Assembly (NCBI GenBank): GCA_002376235.1
Contig: DFNX01000013.1
Span: 29,431-93,430, forward strand
DNA: 64,000 nucleotides
Origin: Neorhizobium sp. UBA3556
Lineage (GTDB): Bacteria; Pseudomonadota; Alphaproteobacteria; Rhizobiales; Rhizobiaceae
Direction: 5' to 3'
Both the position numbers and the translations under genes were made by a program. Shown here piece after piece: positions 35,973 through 44,682 of this stretch. A model generated the notes under the pieces. That model saw nothing but the letters and a program-made list of their open reading frames with translations, did no database searches and had not been told where the DNA came from. Each line of letters begins with the position of its first letter. Within the stretch, counting starts at the first letter, position 1.

Positions 35973-36650
35973 GTGCGTATATTGCTGGTCGAAGATAATC
36001 TGGCTCTGGCCGAGGGCCTTCAGGCCATTCTTCGCAGTAGTGGTTATGTCGTTGATTTCGTCGCCGATGGTGCCTCCGCAGAGGCAGCTGCCGCCGCTCA
36101 GGCCTATGATCTCGTTATCCTCGACCTGAACCTGCCGGAAATGGACGGTCTCGACGTGTTGCGCGCCATGCGCGCCCGTCAGAACCGGGCGGCGGTGATG
36201 ATCCTGACGGCACGCGGCCTGCCGGAAGAGCGGGTCCGCGGGCTTGATCTCGGTGCGGACGACTACATGATCAAGCCTTTCGACGTGCCGGAATTCGAGG
36301 CGCGCATCCGTGTTCTCTTGCGCCGCCAGGCTGGCTTGCGCAGCTCGGTCATCAGCCATGGCGGCGTTACCTTCGACCTGACATCGCGCACATTTTCCTG
36401 CAGCGGCACGCCGCTCGACATTCCTGCTCGCGAGATCGCGCTTCTCGAATTGCTGTTTCTCAGGATGGGCAAGGTTGTCTCCAAGGAAGCGATCGTCGCT
36501 TCTCTGACCGGTTTCGATGACGACCTCTCGGCAAATGCGATCGAGCAATACGTGAGCCGGCTCAGAAAGCGCCTCGTGCCGCATGGACTGACGGTCAAGA
36601 CCGCGCGCGGCATCGGCTATTATCTCGAAGCCGCGAGTGTCGCGTCATGA
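35973..36650 (+). CDS. OmpR-family response regulator, TctD-like
   Basis: A 225-aa two-component regulator with receiver (phospho-acceptor Asp51 in LVILDLNLPEMDG; TARGLPEER; MIKPFDVPEFEAR) and winged-helix output (SANAIEQYVSRLRKRL, VKTARGIGYYL). It starts with GTG at 35973 after a G-rich site and overlaps the kinase gene by 4 bp. Proximity to tctCBA suggests control of carboxylate uptake, as in the Salmonella tctD-tctE system. The link is inferred. Confidence 0.92.
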   Translation: MRILLVEDNLALAEGLQAILRSSGYVVDFVADGASAEAAAAAQAYDLVILDLNLPEMDGLDVLRAMRARQNRAAVMILTARGLPEERVRGLDLGADDYMIKPFDVPEFEARIRVLLRRQAGLRSSVISHGGVTFDLTSRTFSCSGTPLDIPAREIALLELLFLRMGKVVSKEAIVASLTGFDDDLSANAIEQYVSRLRKRLVPHGLTVKTARGIGYYLEAASVAS

Positions 36651-38041
36651 CAGGGGCGCAACCGAGCGCCTATTCTCTGCGTCGCCGGCTGATTGCCTGG
36701 CTGCTCGTCTCCACGGCCGTGATCGGCGCCATTGCCATGATCGATACTTGGGACGAGGCGATCGATACGGCGAACGAGGTGTCCGACCGTGTTCTGGCAG
36801 GCTCGGCGCTTGCGATTGCCGAGCGGGTGATCGTTTCTGAGGACGGTTCGCTGGAGGTGGACATTCCCTATGTCGCGTTGGAAATGCTGACGTCGGCTGC
36901 ACAGGACCGGGTTTTCTATCGGGTTGACGGGCCACCCGGAACCTTCGTCACCGGTTACCAGAATCTGCCTTCCATTGCCCGAAGGGAAGGGCAGGCGGCA
37001 GCCTTTGCCGATGCGACTTTTCGCGGTGAGCCGATCCGGGTGGCTGCTTTGGCCCGTTCTGCCTCGACAGGCATTAATTCGGTGCCATTCACGGTGACGG
37101 TGGCCGAAACGACCATCGCGCGCCAGCAGCTCACCCATGCGATCCTGTTTCGGTCGGCCTTGCGTATCCTCTTCATGATCCTGGGTGCCGCAGCAATCGT
37201 CTGGGTGGCCGTCACGCTGTCGCTTCGGCCGCTCTATCGTTTCAGCGAAGCGCTTGCGGAACGCAGCCCGGATGATCTCCATCCTATTACCGAACGGGTT
37301 CCGAACGAAGTTCAGGGCCTGGTCGATACGGTTAATTCCTTCATGGTGCGGCTCGAAGGTGCGCTCGATGCCCTTCGCCACTTCACCGGCAATGCCGGGC
37401 ATCAATTACGCACTCCGCTTGCCATCGTGCGCACCCAACTGACGCTTGCAAGGCGGTCGGGTAATCTCGGCGAGGTTCAGCAGGCGGCGGAAAAGGCTGA
37501 TGAAGCGGTTGGCGATGCCGAACGCATCCTTGCCCAGCTTCTGCTCATGGCGCGCATCGACGCCGCCAGCCGTTCGACGGCGATGCGCGACGTCGATCTT
37601 GTCGATCTTGCCCGGGCGGTAACCGCCGAACATGTGCCGCGGGCAGCCGAGGCGGGAATAGACCTCGGCTTCGAGGGCGAGGGCGAGGTGATGGTCGTCG
37701 CCGAGCCTATCCTGATCGGCGAACTGGTGAAGAACCTCGTTTCAAACGCGTTGCTTTATGCGGGGATCGGCGCTGAAGTGACTGTCCGCGTCGGGTTCGA
37801 GCAGGGCAGGGCAGTTCTCGAGGTCGAGGACAATGGCCCGGGGATCTCTCCGGCACGCCGTGATGCCGTGCTCAAACGCTTCGAGCGAGGTGATACAGGT
37901 GCTCACGGGCGGCCGGGCACGGGACTCGGGCTTCCGATCGTCGATGAAATTGCGCGATTGCATGGTGCAAGTCTTAGCCTCGGAGATAGGGCTGGAGGCA
38001 AGGGGTTGAAGGTGCGTGTTATTTTTTCCGTGGTGGCTTAG
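36647..38041 (+). CDS. Sensor histidine kinase, TctE-like
   Basis: A 464-aa membrane kinase. TM1 is at about 16-36, a periplasmic 2CSK_N-type sensor domain follows, and TM2 is at about 167-187. A HAMP-like linker leads to the H-box FTGNAGHQLRTPLAIV, N-box ELVKNLVSNALLYAG and G-boxes EDNGPGISPARR and GRPGTGLGLPIV. The layout is that of TctE/QseC-type sensors. It is translationally coupled to the regulator gene, and a RIME-like repeat follows its stop. Confidence 0.92.
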   Translation: MTGAQPSAYSLRRRLIAWLLVSTAVIGAIAMIDTWDEAIDTANEVSDRVLAGSALAIAERVIVSEDGSLEVDIPYVALEMLTSAAQDRVFYRVDGPPGTFVTGYQNLPSIARREGQAAAFADATFRGEPIRVAALARSASTGINSVPFTVTVAETTIARQQLTHAILFRSALRILFMILGAAAIVWVAVTLSLRPLYRFSEALAERSPDDLHPITERVPNEVQGLVDTVNSFMVRLEGALDALRHFTGNAGHQLRTPLAIVRTQLTLARRSGNLGEVQQAAEKADEAVGDAERILAQLLLMARIDAASRSTAMRDVDLVDLARAVTAEHVPRAAEAGIDLGFEGEGEVMVVAEPILIGELVKNLVSNALLYAGIGAEVTVRVGFEQGRAVLEVEDNGPGISPARRDAVLKRFERGDTGAHGRPGTGLGLPIVDEIARLHGASLSLGDRAGGKGLKVRVIFSVVA

Positions 38042-38049
38042 GTGCCGCT

Positions 38050-38194
38050 CGGCCCCTCATCCGGCTGCCGCCACCTTCTCCCCGTAATGAAGGGGAGAAG
38101 GGTATGCCGTACCCTGTCGCCCAGTCATTGACGCTGCGTGAGGCACGTTCCCTCGCCCCGTTTACGGGCGGGGAGAGGGTTAGCGTGAGGGGCA
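38050..38194 (+). repeat. RIME-like intergenic repeat, copy 1
   Basis: A 145-bp element between the kinase and nagA genes with two palindromes: CCTTCTCCCC / GGGGAGAAGG and CCTCGCCCCG / CGGGGAGAGG. The ends read GGCCCCTCATCCGGCTGCCG and GCGTGAGGGGC. It closely matches the reverse complement of the element at 44501. The pattern is that of Rhizobium-specific intergenic mosaic elements. Confidence 0.85.
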
Positions 38195-38217
38195 AGCGCC
38201 AACTCCAAACGCCAAAC

Positions 38218-39375
38218 TTACGCCTGATAAACGCAATTCCCGCCGATCCACGTGCCCCGAACATGCAGGCTGGCGTCCAGCACCACGAAATCCGCATCTA
38301 GCCCCGGCTTGAGCGATCCTTTGCTACCCGAAATCTGCACGGCCTCTGCCGGATAGGCTGAGGCCATTCGCAGCGCTTCTTCCAGCGGCAGGCCGAGCAC
38401 CTCGTGGACCAGTCGCACACAGGCGGCCATGTCGATATCGGCACCGGCAAGCGTGCCGTCTTCAAGCGTCAGGCGGCCGTCGCGCCGCAGGATTTCGCGG
38501 CCGTTGAGCGTGAAGGATGTCAGATCGGTGCCGATCGGCGACATGGCGTCGGTGACGAGAAAGATCCGCCCCGGCCCGTTCTTGGCGCGCAAGGCTGCCG
38601 CCATTGCTGCCGGATGCACATGGATGCCGTCTGCGATCAGCCCGGCGTAAAGGTTGCCCGTATCGAGTGCTGCGCCCACCATGCCCGGTTCCCGATGGCC
38701 AAGCGGGCTCATGGCGTTGAACAGATGCGTGACGGTGCGCACGCCTGCATGAACATAGAGCCGGGCGATATCGTAGCTCGCTTCCGTATGGCCGAGGCTG
38801 ACGGTTATACCGACGCTGGCAAGCCGGATCACCTGTTCCGGCGTGACGCTTTCCGGTGCGATCGTCACCATCAGCGCGTCGAGGGAAAGACCGCAGGACA
38901 GGATGAGCTCGAGATCCTCTTCCTCCATCGGGCGGATCAGCTTCGGGTCATGAGCGCCCTTGCGGGCAAGCGACAGGTGCGGGCCTTCCAGATGCAGGCC
39001 AAGGAAACCGGGAACAGCCTGTCGCCTGGCTTCTATGCCCGCAGCAATCGTTCGACTGGTCATCTCGAACGTGTCGGTGATCAGCGTCGGCAAAAGTGCC
39101 GTCGTGCCGAATTTCGCATGGGCAGCGCAGATCGTCACGATGCCGTCGACGGTCGGCTCTTCGTTGAGCAGCACGCCGCCGCCGCCATTCACCTGCAGGT
39201 CGATGAAGCCGGGCGCGATGATTTCACCGCCGTCGATCTTTTCTGCATCTGAAGAGAGTTGATCGACCGGTAGTACGCCTATGATCTTTCCATCTTCAAA
39301 AACAACCGCGGCATTTTCATGCCAGTCCGAGCCGTCGAAGATACGATTACCGATGAGAGCCTTTTGCTGGGTCAT
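38218..39375 (-). CDS. nagA: N-acetylglucosamine-6-phosphate deacetylase
   Basis: A 385-aa amidohydrolase converting GlcNAc-6-P to glucosamine-6-P and acetate. Metal and catalytic motifs are all present: PGFIDLQVNGGGG, HLEGPHLS with the metal-binding Glu, SLGHTEASYD, THLFNAMSPL, DGIHVHP and the catalytic Asp in LVTDAMSPIG. Last gene of the leftward operon, with 4-bp overlap to the SIS deaminase gene. Confidence 0.96.
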   Translation of the reverse strand: MTQQKALIGNRIFDGSDWHENAAVVFEDGKIIGVLPVDQLSSDAEKIDGGEIIAPGFIDLQVNGGGGVLLNEEPTVDGIVTICAAHAKFGTTALLPTLITDTFEMTSRTIAAGIEARRQAVPGFLGLHLEGPHLSLARKGAHDPKLIRPMEEEDLELILSCGLSLDALMVTIAPESVTPEQVIRLASVGITVSLGHTEASYDIARLYVHAGVRTVTHLFNAMSPLGHREPGMVGAALDTGNLYAGLIADGIHVHPAAMAAALRAKNGPGRIFLVTDAMSPIGTDLTSFTLNGREILRRDGRLTLEDGTLAGADIDMAACVRLVHEVLGLPLEEALRMASAYPAEAVQISGSKGSLKPGLDADFVVLDASLHVRGTWIGGNCVYQA

Positions 39376-40394
39376 AGGGTTTCGGTGACCTTCTTGAGAG
39401 CGGCAGGCTGGTCGGGATCAAAACCCTTTGAGCGGGACCATGCCTCGACGAAACCGTAGAAAGGCACGATCAGTGCCAGGGCATCGGTCAGCGGATGGCC
39501 AGTCGCGACGAATGGAAGCTTGTGAGCAGCCTTGACCTCGCCGGAGGTGGCGAAGGCCAGCGCCCGTTTGCCCGCAAGACTGTCGACGATCTCGACGATC
39601 GAGGCCTCGGCTGCATCGCGGGCAGCAAAGGCAAGCACCGGGAATTTGTCCTCTACCAGAGCCACTGGACCGTGCAGCACTTCGGCTGCCGAATAGGCCT
39701 CGGCGTGCATGTTGGAGGTTTCCTTGAATTTCAGCGCCGCTTCGCTGGCAATGGCGAGCGCCGGACCGCGGCCGAGCATATAGAGCGATTCCGCATCGCC
39801 GAGCTCATGCGCAAATTCGCTCCAGTCGAGGGTGACAGCCTTGGCCAGATGCTCGGGCACGGCGCGAACCGCGGCCTTGAGAGTGTCATCGCCGGTCCAT
39901 TCAGAAAGAAGGGCAAGGCCGGCAACGATCGAATTGACGAAGGATTTTGTCGCCGCGACCGCAAGTTCGGGGCCGGCATTGATATCGACCGCATGCAGCG
40001 AGGCTTGAGTGATCGGCGACGGCAGCGTGTTGGTGAGCGCGATGGTGACCGCACCGCTTTTGGTCGCCGCATCGGCCATGGCGACGATATCCGGGCTTTT
40101 GCCGGATTGCGAAATGGCGATGGCAGCGCCGCCGCGAAGTTTCAGGTCGGCGCCGTAGATCGAGGCGAGAGACGGACCGAGCGAGGCGACCGGTCGTCCG
40201 GCGGTCAGTTCCACTGCATATTTGATGAAGGTCGCGGCATGGTCGGAAGAGCCGCGGGCGATCGTCACCAGAAAGGCCGGGTCCTTCTCGCGAAGTGCCT
40301 GACCGGCTTTGGCAAGGTCAGCGGCCGAGCGGTCGAGCAGCCGGGCCGCCGCTTCCGGTATCTCGTTGATCTCCTGGCGCATATGGGTCAGCAT
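39372..40394 (-). CDS. SIS-type glucosamine-6-phosphate deaminase (NagB-II-like)
   Basis: A 340-aa protein with two SIS domains but no glutaminase domain, like GlmS isomerase halves. Motifs ARGSSDHAATFIKYAVE and AISQSGKSPDIVAMA bind the sugar phosphate in the first SIS domain, and KETSNMHAEAYSAAEVLHGP is the second. Such proteins (NagB-II/AgaS group) deaminate glucosamine-6-P to fructose-6-P where classical NagB is missing. Neighbouring nagA supports this use. A fructosamine deglycase is the alternative. ATG 40394 has GAGG 8 nt upstream. Confidence 0.9.
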   Translation of the reverse strand: MLTHMRQEINEIPEAAARLLDRSAADLAKAGQALREKDPAFLVTIARGSSDHAATFIKYAVELTAGRPVASLGPSLASIYGADLKLRGGAAIAISQSGKSPDIVAMADAATKSGAVTIALTNTLPSPITQASLHAVDINAGPELAVAATKSFVNSIVAGLALLSEWTGDDTLKAAVRAVPEHLAKAVTLDWSEFAHELGDAESLYMLGRGPALAIASEAALKFKETSNMHAEAYSAAEVLHGPVALVEDKFPVLAFAARDAAEASIVEIVDSLAGKRALAFATSGEVKAAHKLPFVATGHPLTDALALIVPFYGFVEAWSRSKGFDPDQPAALKKVTETL

Positions 40395-40412
40395 CGTGCA
40401 ATCCTCAAATTG

Positions 40413-41177
40413 TCAGTTTTCTCCGAGCGATAGCTCGGCCACGAAGTCATAGGCGTCGCCGCGATACAGCGAGCGGGTCAGTTCCACGACACGACCGGAT
40501 GCCAGATAGGAAACCCGTTCGATGGAAAGCCCCGCCGCCTCGATCGGCACTTCTAGAAGTGCTGCATCGGCCTTTTTCATGTTGGTGGCGGAAATCCGCT
40601 GGATGGCGCGCACCGGGCGCGCTTCCTTCTTTTCCAGCTCGGCATAAAGCGAGCCGGTCACCGAGGTCGGGTCGGGCAGGAATTCGGCCGAAATGCTGGC
40701 CCGTTCTATGGCAAGCGGCATGTCGTTGCCAAAGCGCAGGCGGCCGATCCGCGCCACCATCGCGCCGGGTGCCAGACCCAGCATCATCATTTCTTCCGGT
40801 GACGGATGGAAAAGTCCGCGTTCCAGCCATTCGGAGCGCGAAACAAGGCCGCGCCGCGCCATGTCCTCGGTAAACGATGTCAGTTTCGTCAGCGGCTGTT
40901 CGACTCGCGACAGCGGCTTGACCACGAATGTGCCCGACCCGTGCCGGCGGGTCAGAAGCCCGTCCTTGACCAGATCGTCCACCGCCTTGCGCACCGTGAC
41001 ACGGCTGACATTGGCATAGTCGGCAAGGTCCCGCTCTGCCGGTAGTGCATCGCCATGACCGAGCTTGCCGGAAAGGATGGCGTCCTCGAGGCTCTGGCGC
41101 AGTTTCAGGTAAAGCGGCCCGGAACCTGCTGATTGAAGCCCGTCGAGGGGCAGGATGGCGGTCAGCATATCGCTCAT
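40413..41177 (-). CDS. GntR-family regulator of amino-sugar genes (NagR-like)
   Basis: A 254-aa HutC-subfamily GntR regulator. The winged helix spans about 20-85 (LPAERDLADYANVSRVTVRKAV, LLTRRHGSGTFV), and a UTRA effector domain covers about 105-245. HutC-type regulators with UTRA domains often sense amino-sugar phosphates (NagR/YvoA). It lies inside the kinase-deaminase-deacetylase operon with a 4-bp overlap to the kinase. It is the best candidate to bind the repeated TGGTAT sites at 42079 and 42227. Confidence 0.9.
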   Translation of the reverse strand: MSDMLTAILPLDGLQSAGSGPLYLKLRQSLEDAILSGKLGHGDALPAERDLADYANVSRVTVRKAVDDLVKDGLLTRRHGSGTFVVKPLSRVEQPLTKLTSFTEDMARRGLVSRSEWLERGLFHPSPEEMMMLGLAPGAMVARIGRLRFGNDMPLAIERASISAEFLPDPTSVTGSLYAELEKKEARPVRAIQRISATNMKKADAALLEVPIEAAGLSIERVSYLASGRVVELTRSLYRGDAYDFVAELSLGEN

Positions 41178-42061
41178 GCATGCACCCCAGTCTTTTCCGC
41201 GAAAGTTTTCACGGCCAGCTCGACAGCGCCGGTCAGCGCATCGGCGCGCGGCTCGGAAAGGCGTGTCCGGTGCCGTTCGGAAAGATAGGGCGGATAAAGC
41301 AGCGCAAGGCCGCCGAGCAGGCAGAGCTTGCCCTTCGACCCGGTAACCGCGTTGACCGCATCCAGCGCTTCATCGACACCGCGTGCGCCGACTTCCAAAA
41401 TCCGCAGTGCGGTCGCGTCGCCTTTCGACGCAAACTCGAAGACCTTGGGTGTGTAGCGGCCGAAATCGCCGGGTTTTGCCAGCCGGGCGAAATCGACGAT
41501 CATCTCGGGATTACCGTCGAATTCTTCAAGGATAGCCTTCGCCAGATCGCTTGCCGGTCGGATCTTGTCGAAGGCGAGCAACGTTTCCTGCAGCGCCAGC
41601 TGGCCGAGCCTTGCGCCACTGCCGAGATCGCTGACCTGGAAACCCCAGCCGGCTATGGATGTGAACTGACCCTTATCGCGGATGATATAGACGGTTCCGG
41701 TTCCGACGATGCCGATCGCACCATCTTCGTCACCGATCGCTCCCTGCAGGGCAATCACGCCATCGGAGACGATCTGTGAGGCCTTGAAGGGCAGCCGCGC
41801 CGTCACATAGCCGACCGCGTCACCGACATTGTTGCCGGCAAGCCCGAGAATGACCGATGCAGAGGCGAGGTCCGGCGTCAGTCCCGCATCCTCGAAGGCG
41901 AGCCGTGCGGCCTCGACAATATGCTTGAGGGCGGCATCGGGGTCGGTCAGGATATTGGACGCACCGCTCTTGCCGCGGCCGAGCATGGTTCCGGCTTTAT
42001 CCGCCAGTGCTGCTCGGCAGCTCGTTCCACCACCATCTATCCCGAGAATGTAGCCCGTCAT
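41174..42061 (-). CDS. BadF/BcrA-type N-acetylhexosamine kinase (MurK/NagK-like)
   Basis: A 295-aa ASKHA-fold kinase. PHOSPHATE 1 is YILGIDGGGTSCRAALADK, the second phosphate loop GIVGTGTVYII, and GWGFQVSDLGSGARLGQLAL is typical of BadF/BadG/BcrA-type GlcNAc kinases. Relatives such as clostridial MurK phosphorylate both GlcNAc and MurNAc. The divergent murQ gene makes dual use plausible here. The ATG at 42061 has GGAGG 7 nt upstream. A frame extending to 42169 runs through the operator and is not the start. Confidence 0.9.
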   Translation of the reverse strand: MTGYILGIDGGGTSCRAALADKAGTMLGRGKSGASNILTDPDAALKHIVEAARLAFEDAGLTPDLASASVILGLAGNNVGDAVGYVTARLPFKASQIVSDGVIALQGAIGDEDGAIGIVGTGTVYIIRDKGQFTSIAGWGFQVSDLGSGARLGQLALQETLLAFDKIRPASDLAKAILEEFDGNPEMIVDFARLAKPGDFGRYTPKVFEFASKGDATALRILEVGARGVDEALDAVNAVTGSKGKLCLLGGLALLYPPYLSERHRTRLSEPRADALTGAVELAVKTFAEKTGVHA

Positions 42062-42078
42062 TGGTACCTCCGATGCGG

Positions 42079-42106
42079 ATGATACCAAAAAAATACCATT
42101 TACCAA
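42079..42106 (-). promoter_or_regulatory. Candidate operator before the kinase-nagA operon
   Basis: Read on the minus strand this is TTGGTAAATGGTATTTTTTTGGTATCAT: TGGTAT repeated at an 11-bp period, plus an upstream TTGGTAA. It lies 18 bp before the kinase start, overlapping the expected promoter. The same unit stands before murQ. Confidence 0.6.
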
Positions 42107-42226
42107 GAGCGAAATGATCGAGGTGGGAAAATCGATGATAATTGCCCGTCTTCCTTGATGTTTTAGCAAATGTTTAGGTTGGTACAGCCACCGCTGGTAA
42201 CGATTATTAATTTCTCGCTGGACAAT

Positions 42227-42243
42227 TGGTATTTTTTTGGCAT
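42227..42243 (+). promoter_or_regulatory. Candidate operator before murQ-transporter operon
   Basis: TGGTAT-TTTTT-TGGCAT (11-bp period) ends 24 bp before the murQ ATG and matches the site before the divergent kinase operon at 16 of 17 positions, in the same orientation relative to its gene. Likely bound by the NagR-like protein. Confidence 0.6.
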
Positions 42244-42267
42244 CATTTTAATCAGAGGGAGAAGCGG

Positions 42268-43191
42268 ATGAGCCAAAAAGCCACCGAAGCCAGACATGGG
42301 AAAGCGGAAGGCCTCGATACGCGGGCGCCTGAGGATATTCTTGCGCTTCTGGCATCCGGCCAGCAGGACGCAGCCCGGGCGGTCGATGCGGCCATCCCGG
42401 CCTTGGCTGAGGCTGCTGACCTTGTGGCGTATACCCTTCGTTCGGGTGGAAAGCTCGTTTACGCTGCTGCCGGCAGTTCCGGCCTGATGGCGATGGCCGA
42501 TGCGCTGGAGCTTCCGGGAACCTATGGCATTCCCCGCGAACAGATTGTGCTTTTGCTGGCCGGTGGTCTGTCCAGCCACGGCGAGATGCCGGGCGCTCCG
42601 GAAGACGATGTTGTTCTGGCCGAAACGGATGCTGCGCTTATCGGGCAGGCCGATTGCGTGCTTGCCGTCTCCGCCAGCGGTTCCACTCCTTATGTCGTAA
42701 AGATCGCCGAAATCGCCCGCAGCCGCGGCGCAAAGGTCGTGGCGATCGCCAACAATTCCGGCGCGCGTCTGTTCGACGGCGCCGATGTCTCCGTATTGCT
42801 CGAGACTCCGCCGGAAGTGATTGCCGGATCGACCCGCATGGGCGCCGGCACCGCCCAGAAACTGGCCTTCAACATGCTCTCCACGCTCGCGGCCATCAAG
42901 CTCGGCCATGTGCATGACGGCCATATGGTCAATCTGCGTGCCGATAACGAGAAACTGCGCATCCGCGCTGCCGGTATGGTGGCCGAGATTGCCGGTATCG
43001 GTTTTGATGAGGCCCAAGAGTTTTTTGCCCGGGCCGATGGTTCGGTGAAGGTCGCCGTACTGCTGGTGGCAGGGGCCGCCGATGCGGCTGTCGCAAGGGA
43101 ATTGCTGAATTGTTCCGGACAGGTGTTGAGGAAAGCACTGAAGGAACTGAACGTGACGGAAAATACCGTGAAATGCGCTCAAGGGCGCTAA
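42268..43191 (+). CDS. murQ: N-acetylmuramic acid 6-phosphate etherase
   Basis: A 307-aa SIS-domain lyase that removes D-lactate from MurNAc-6-P to give GlcNAc-6-P. Motifs VYAAAGSSGLMAMADALELP, SASGSTPYVV and GSTRMGAGTAQKLAFNMLST fit MurQ. Glu81 and Glu112 align with the E. coli catalytic Glu83 and Glu114. The 307-aa length is standard. The ATG at 42268 has GGGAGAAG upstream, and a longer frame from 42226 overlaps the operator. It leads the rightward transport operon. Confidence 0.9.
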   Translation: MSQKATEARHGKAEGLDTRAPEDILALLASGQQDAARAVDAAIPALAEAADLVAYTLRSGGKLVYAAAGSSGLMAMADALELPGTYGIPREQIVLLLAGGLSSHGEMPGAPEDDVVLAETDAALIGQADCVLAVSASGSTPYVVKIAEIARSRGAKVVAIANNSGARLFDGADVSVLLETPPEVIAGSTRMGAGTAQKLAFNMLSTLAAIKLGHVHDGHMVNLRADNEKLRIRAAGMVAEIAGIGFDEAQEFFARADGSVKVAVLLVAGAADAAVARELLNCSGQVLRKALKELNVTENTVKCAQGR

Positions 43192-43208
43192 CAAACAGGG
43201 AGAACATC

Positions 43209-44465
43209 ATGAACCGTCTATTGAAAGGCATGCTTTTCGCCACGACCATGTTTGCTCCGGCAGGCGCGGTTCTGGCGCAGGATGCATCGCTGACCATCGA
43301 GAGCTGGCGCAACGACGACCTGTCGATCTGGCAGGAAAAGCTGATCCCGGCCTTCGAAGCGAAGAACCCCGGCATCAAGGTGACCTTCGCACCGATGGCG
43401 CCGACCGAATATAACTCAGCCGTCAACGCCAAGCTGGAAGCAGGAACCGCCGGAGATCTGATCACCTGCCGTCCGTTCGACCTGTCGCTTGCCATGTTCC
43501 AGAAGGGCCAGCTCGCGCCGCTCAACGATCTCGACGGCATCAAGAATTTCTCCGACACGGCGAAATCCGCCTGGACCACGGACGACGGCAAGACGACCTT
43601 CTGCGTGCCGATGGCATCCGTCATCCACGGCTTCATCTACAACAAGAAGGCGTTCGAGGAGCTGAAGGTCGAAGTACCGAAGACCGAGGACGAGTTCTTC
43701 GCGCTTCTGGACAAGATCAAGGCGGACGGCAACTACATCCCGATGGCCATGGGCACCAAGGACCAGTGGGAAGCCGCCACGATGGGCTATTACAATATCG
43801 GTCCGAACGACTGGAAGGGCGAGGAAGGCCGCAAGGCGCTGATCGCCGGGACCCAGAAGCTGACCGATGCCGACTGGGTCGAGCCCTACAAGACGCTCGC
43901 CAAGTGGAAGCCCTATCTCGGCGACGGTTTCGAAGCCCAGACCTACCCGGACAGCCAGAACCTCTTCACGCTGGGCCGCGCCGCCATCTATCCGGCCGGT
44001 TCCTGGGAAATAGCACCGTTCAAGGCGCAGGCCGATTTCGAAATGGGCGCCTTCCCGCCGCCGGTGAAGAAGGCCGGTGATACCTGCTACATTTCCGACC
44101 ATAACGACATCGGCATTGGTCTGAACGCCAAGGGCAAGAACCCGGAAGCGGCCAAGAAATTCCTTGCCTGGGTCGCTTCTCCGGAATTCGCCACGCTTTA
44201 CGCCAACTCGCTGCCGGGCTTCTTCAGCCTCAATTCGACGGCGGTGAAGATGGAGGATCCGCTGGCGCAGGAATTCGTCTCCTGGCGTCAGAATTGCAAG
44301 CCGACCATCCGCCCGAGCGCGGCTATCGTCGGCCGTGGCCAGCCGAACCTCGATCTGGAAATGTGGCGTGTCTCGGCCAATGTCATCAATGGCACGCAGA
44401 CACCGGAACAGGCAGCCGAAGAGACCCAGAAGGGGCTTGATAGCTGGTACAAGCCGGCGAAGTAA
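43209..44465 (+). CDS. ABC transporter sugar-binding protein (family 1)
   Basis: A 418-aa periplasmic solute-binding protein with signal peptide (MNRLLKGMLFATTMFAPAGAVLA). The mature part, starting DASLTIESWRNDDLSIWQEKL, is of the MalE/UgpB-type carbohydrate-binding class. It starts 17 bp after murQ with GGGAGAAC upstream. It is expected to bind the amino sugar or a small muropeptide sugar. The exact ligand is unknown. A RIME-like element separates it from the permease genes. Confidence 0.92.
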   Translation: MNRLLKGMLFATTMFAPAGAVLAQDASLTIESWRNDDLSIWQEKLIPAFEAKNPGIKVTFAPMAPTEYNSAVNAKLEAGTAGDLITCRPFDLSLAMFQKGQLAPLNDLDGIKNFSDTAKSAWTTDDGKTTFCVPMASVIHGFIYNKKAFEELKVEVPKTEDEFFALLDKIKADGNYIPMAMGTKDQWEAATMGYYNIGPNDWKGEEGRKALIAGTQKLTDADWVEPYKTLAKWKPYLGDGFEAQTYPDSQNLFTLGRAAIYPAGSWEIAPFKAQADFEMGAFPPPVKKAGDTCYISDHNDIGIGLNAKGKNPEAAKKFLAWVASPEFATLYANSLPGFFSLNSTAVKMEDPLAQEFVSWRQNCKPTIRPSAAIVGRGQPNLDLEMWRVSANVINGTQTPEQAAEETQKGLDSWYKPAK

Positions 44466-44500
44466 GCTTCGTTGAAGCTGACTTCCTGCTAAAAAAGCTG

Positions 44501-44641
44501 CCCCTCACCCTAACCCTCTCCCCGTTCTGATTGGGAGAGGGGACGTGGCTCACGCTGCGTTGCGATAGGCTCGGAGGGGGGCGGCATGCGCCCTTCTCCC
44601 AGCAGGCGGGGAGAAGGTGGCGGCAGCCGGATGAGGGGCCG
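44501..44641 (-). repeat. RIME-like intergenic repeat, copy 2
   Basis: A 141-bp element inside the transporter operon, inverted relative to the copy at 38050. It has the same CCTTCTCCC / GGGAGAAGG and CTCTCCCC / GGGGAGAG palindromes and the same end sequences. It lies 35 bp after the binding-protein stop and 41 bp before the permease start, where a stable hairpin could protect the upstream mRNA. Confidence 0.85.
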
Positions 44642-44682
44642 TCACATCCTCGACCTTAACAGCGAGTGACCAGGACCGACCC

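Noticed and set aside
38042..38215. Small ORFs inside the RIME-like repeat
   Set aside because: They follow the palindromic repeat sequence, which is non-coding in nature, and lack ribosome-binding sites.
42062..42169. N-terminal extension of the BadF-type kinase
   Set aside because: The extension runs through the candidate operator, and ATG 42061 has an ideal GGAGG site and starts with the phosphate-binding motif.
42163..43194. 343-codon minus-strand frame over murQ
   Set aside because: Antisense to a gene with conserved MurQ catalytic glutamates. No family match.
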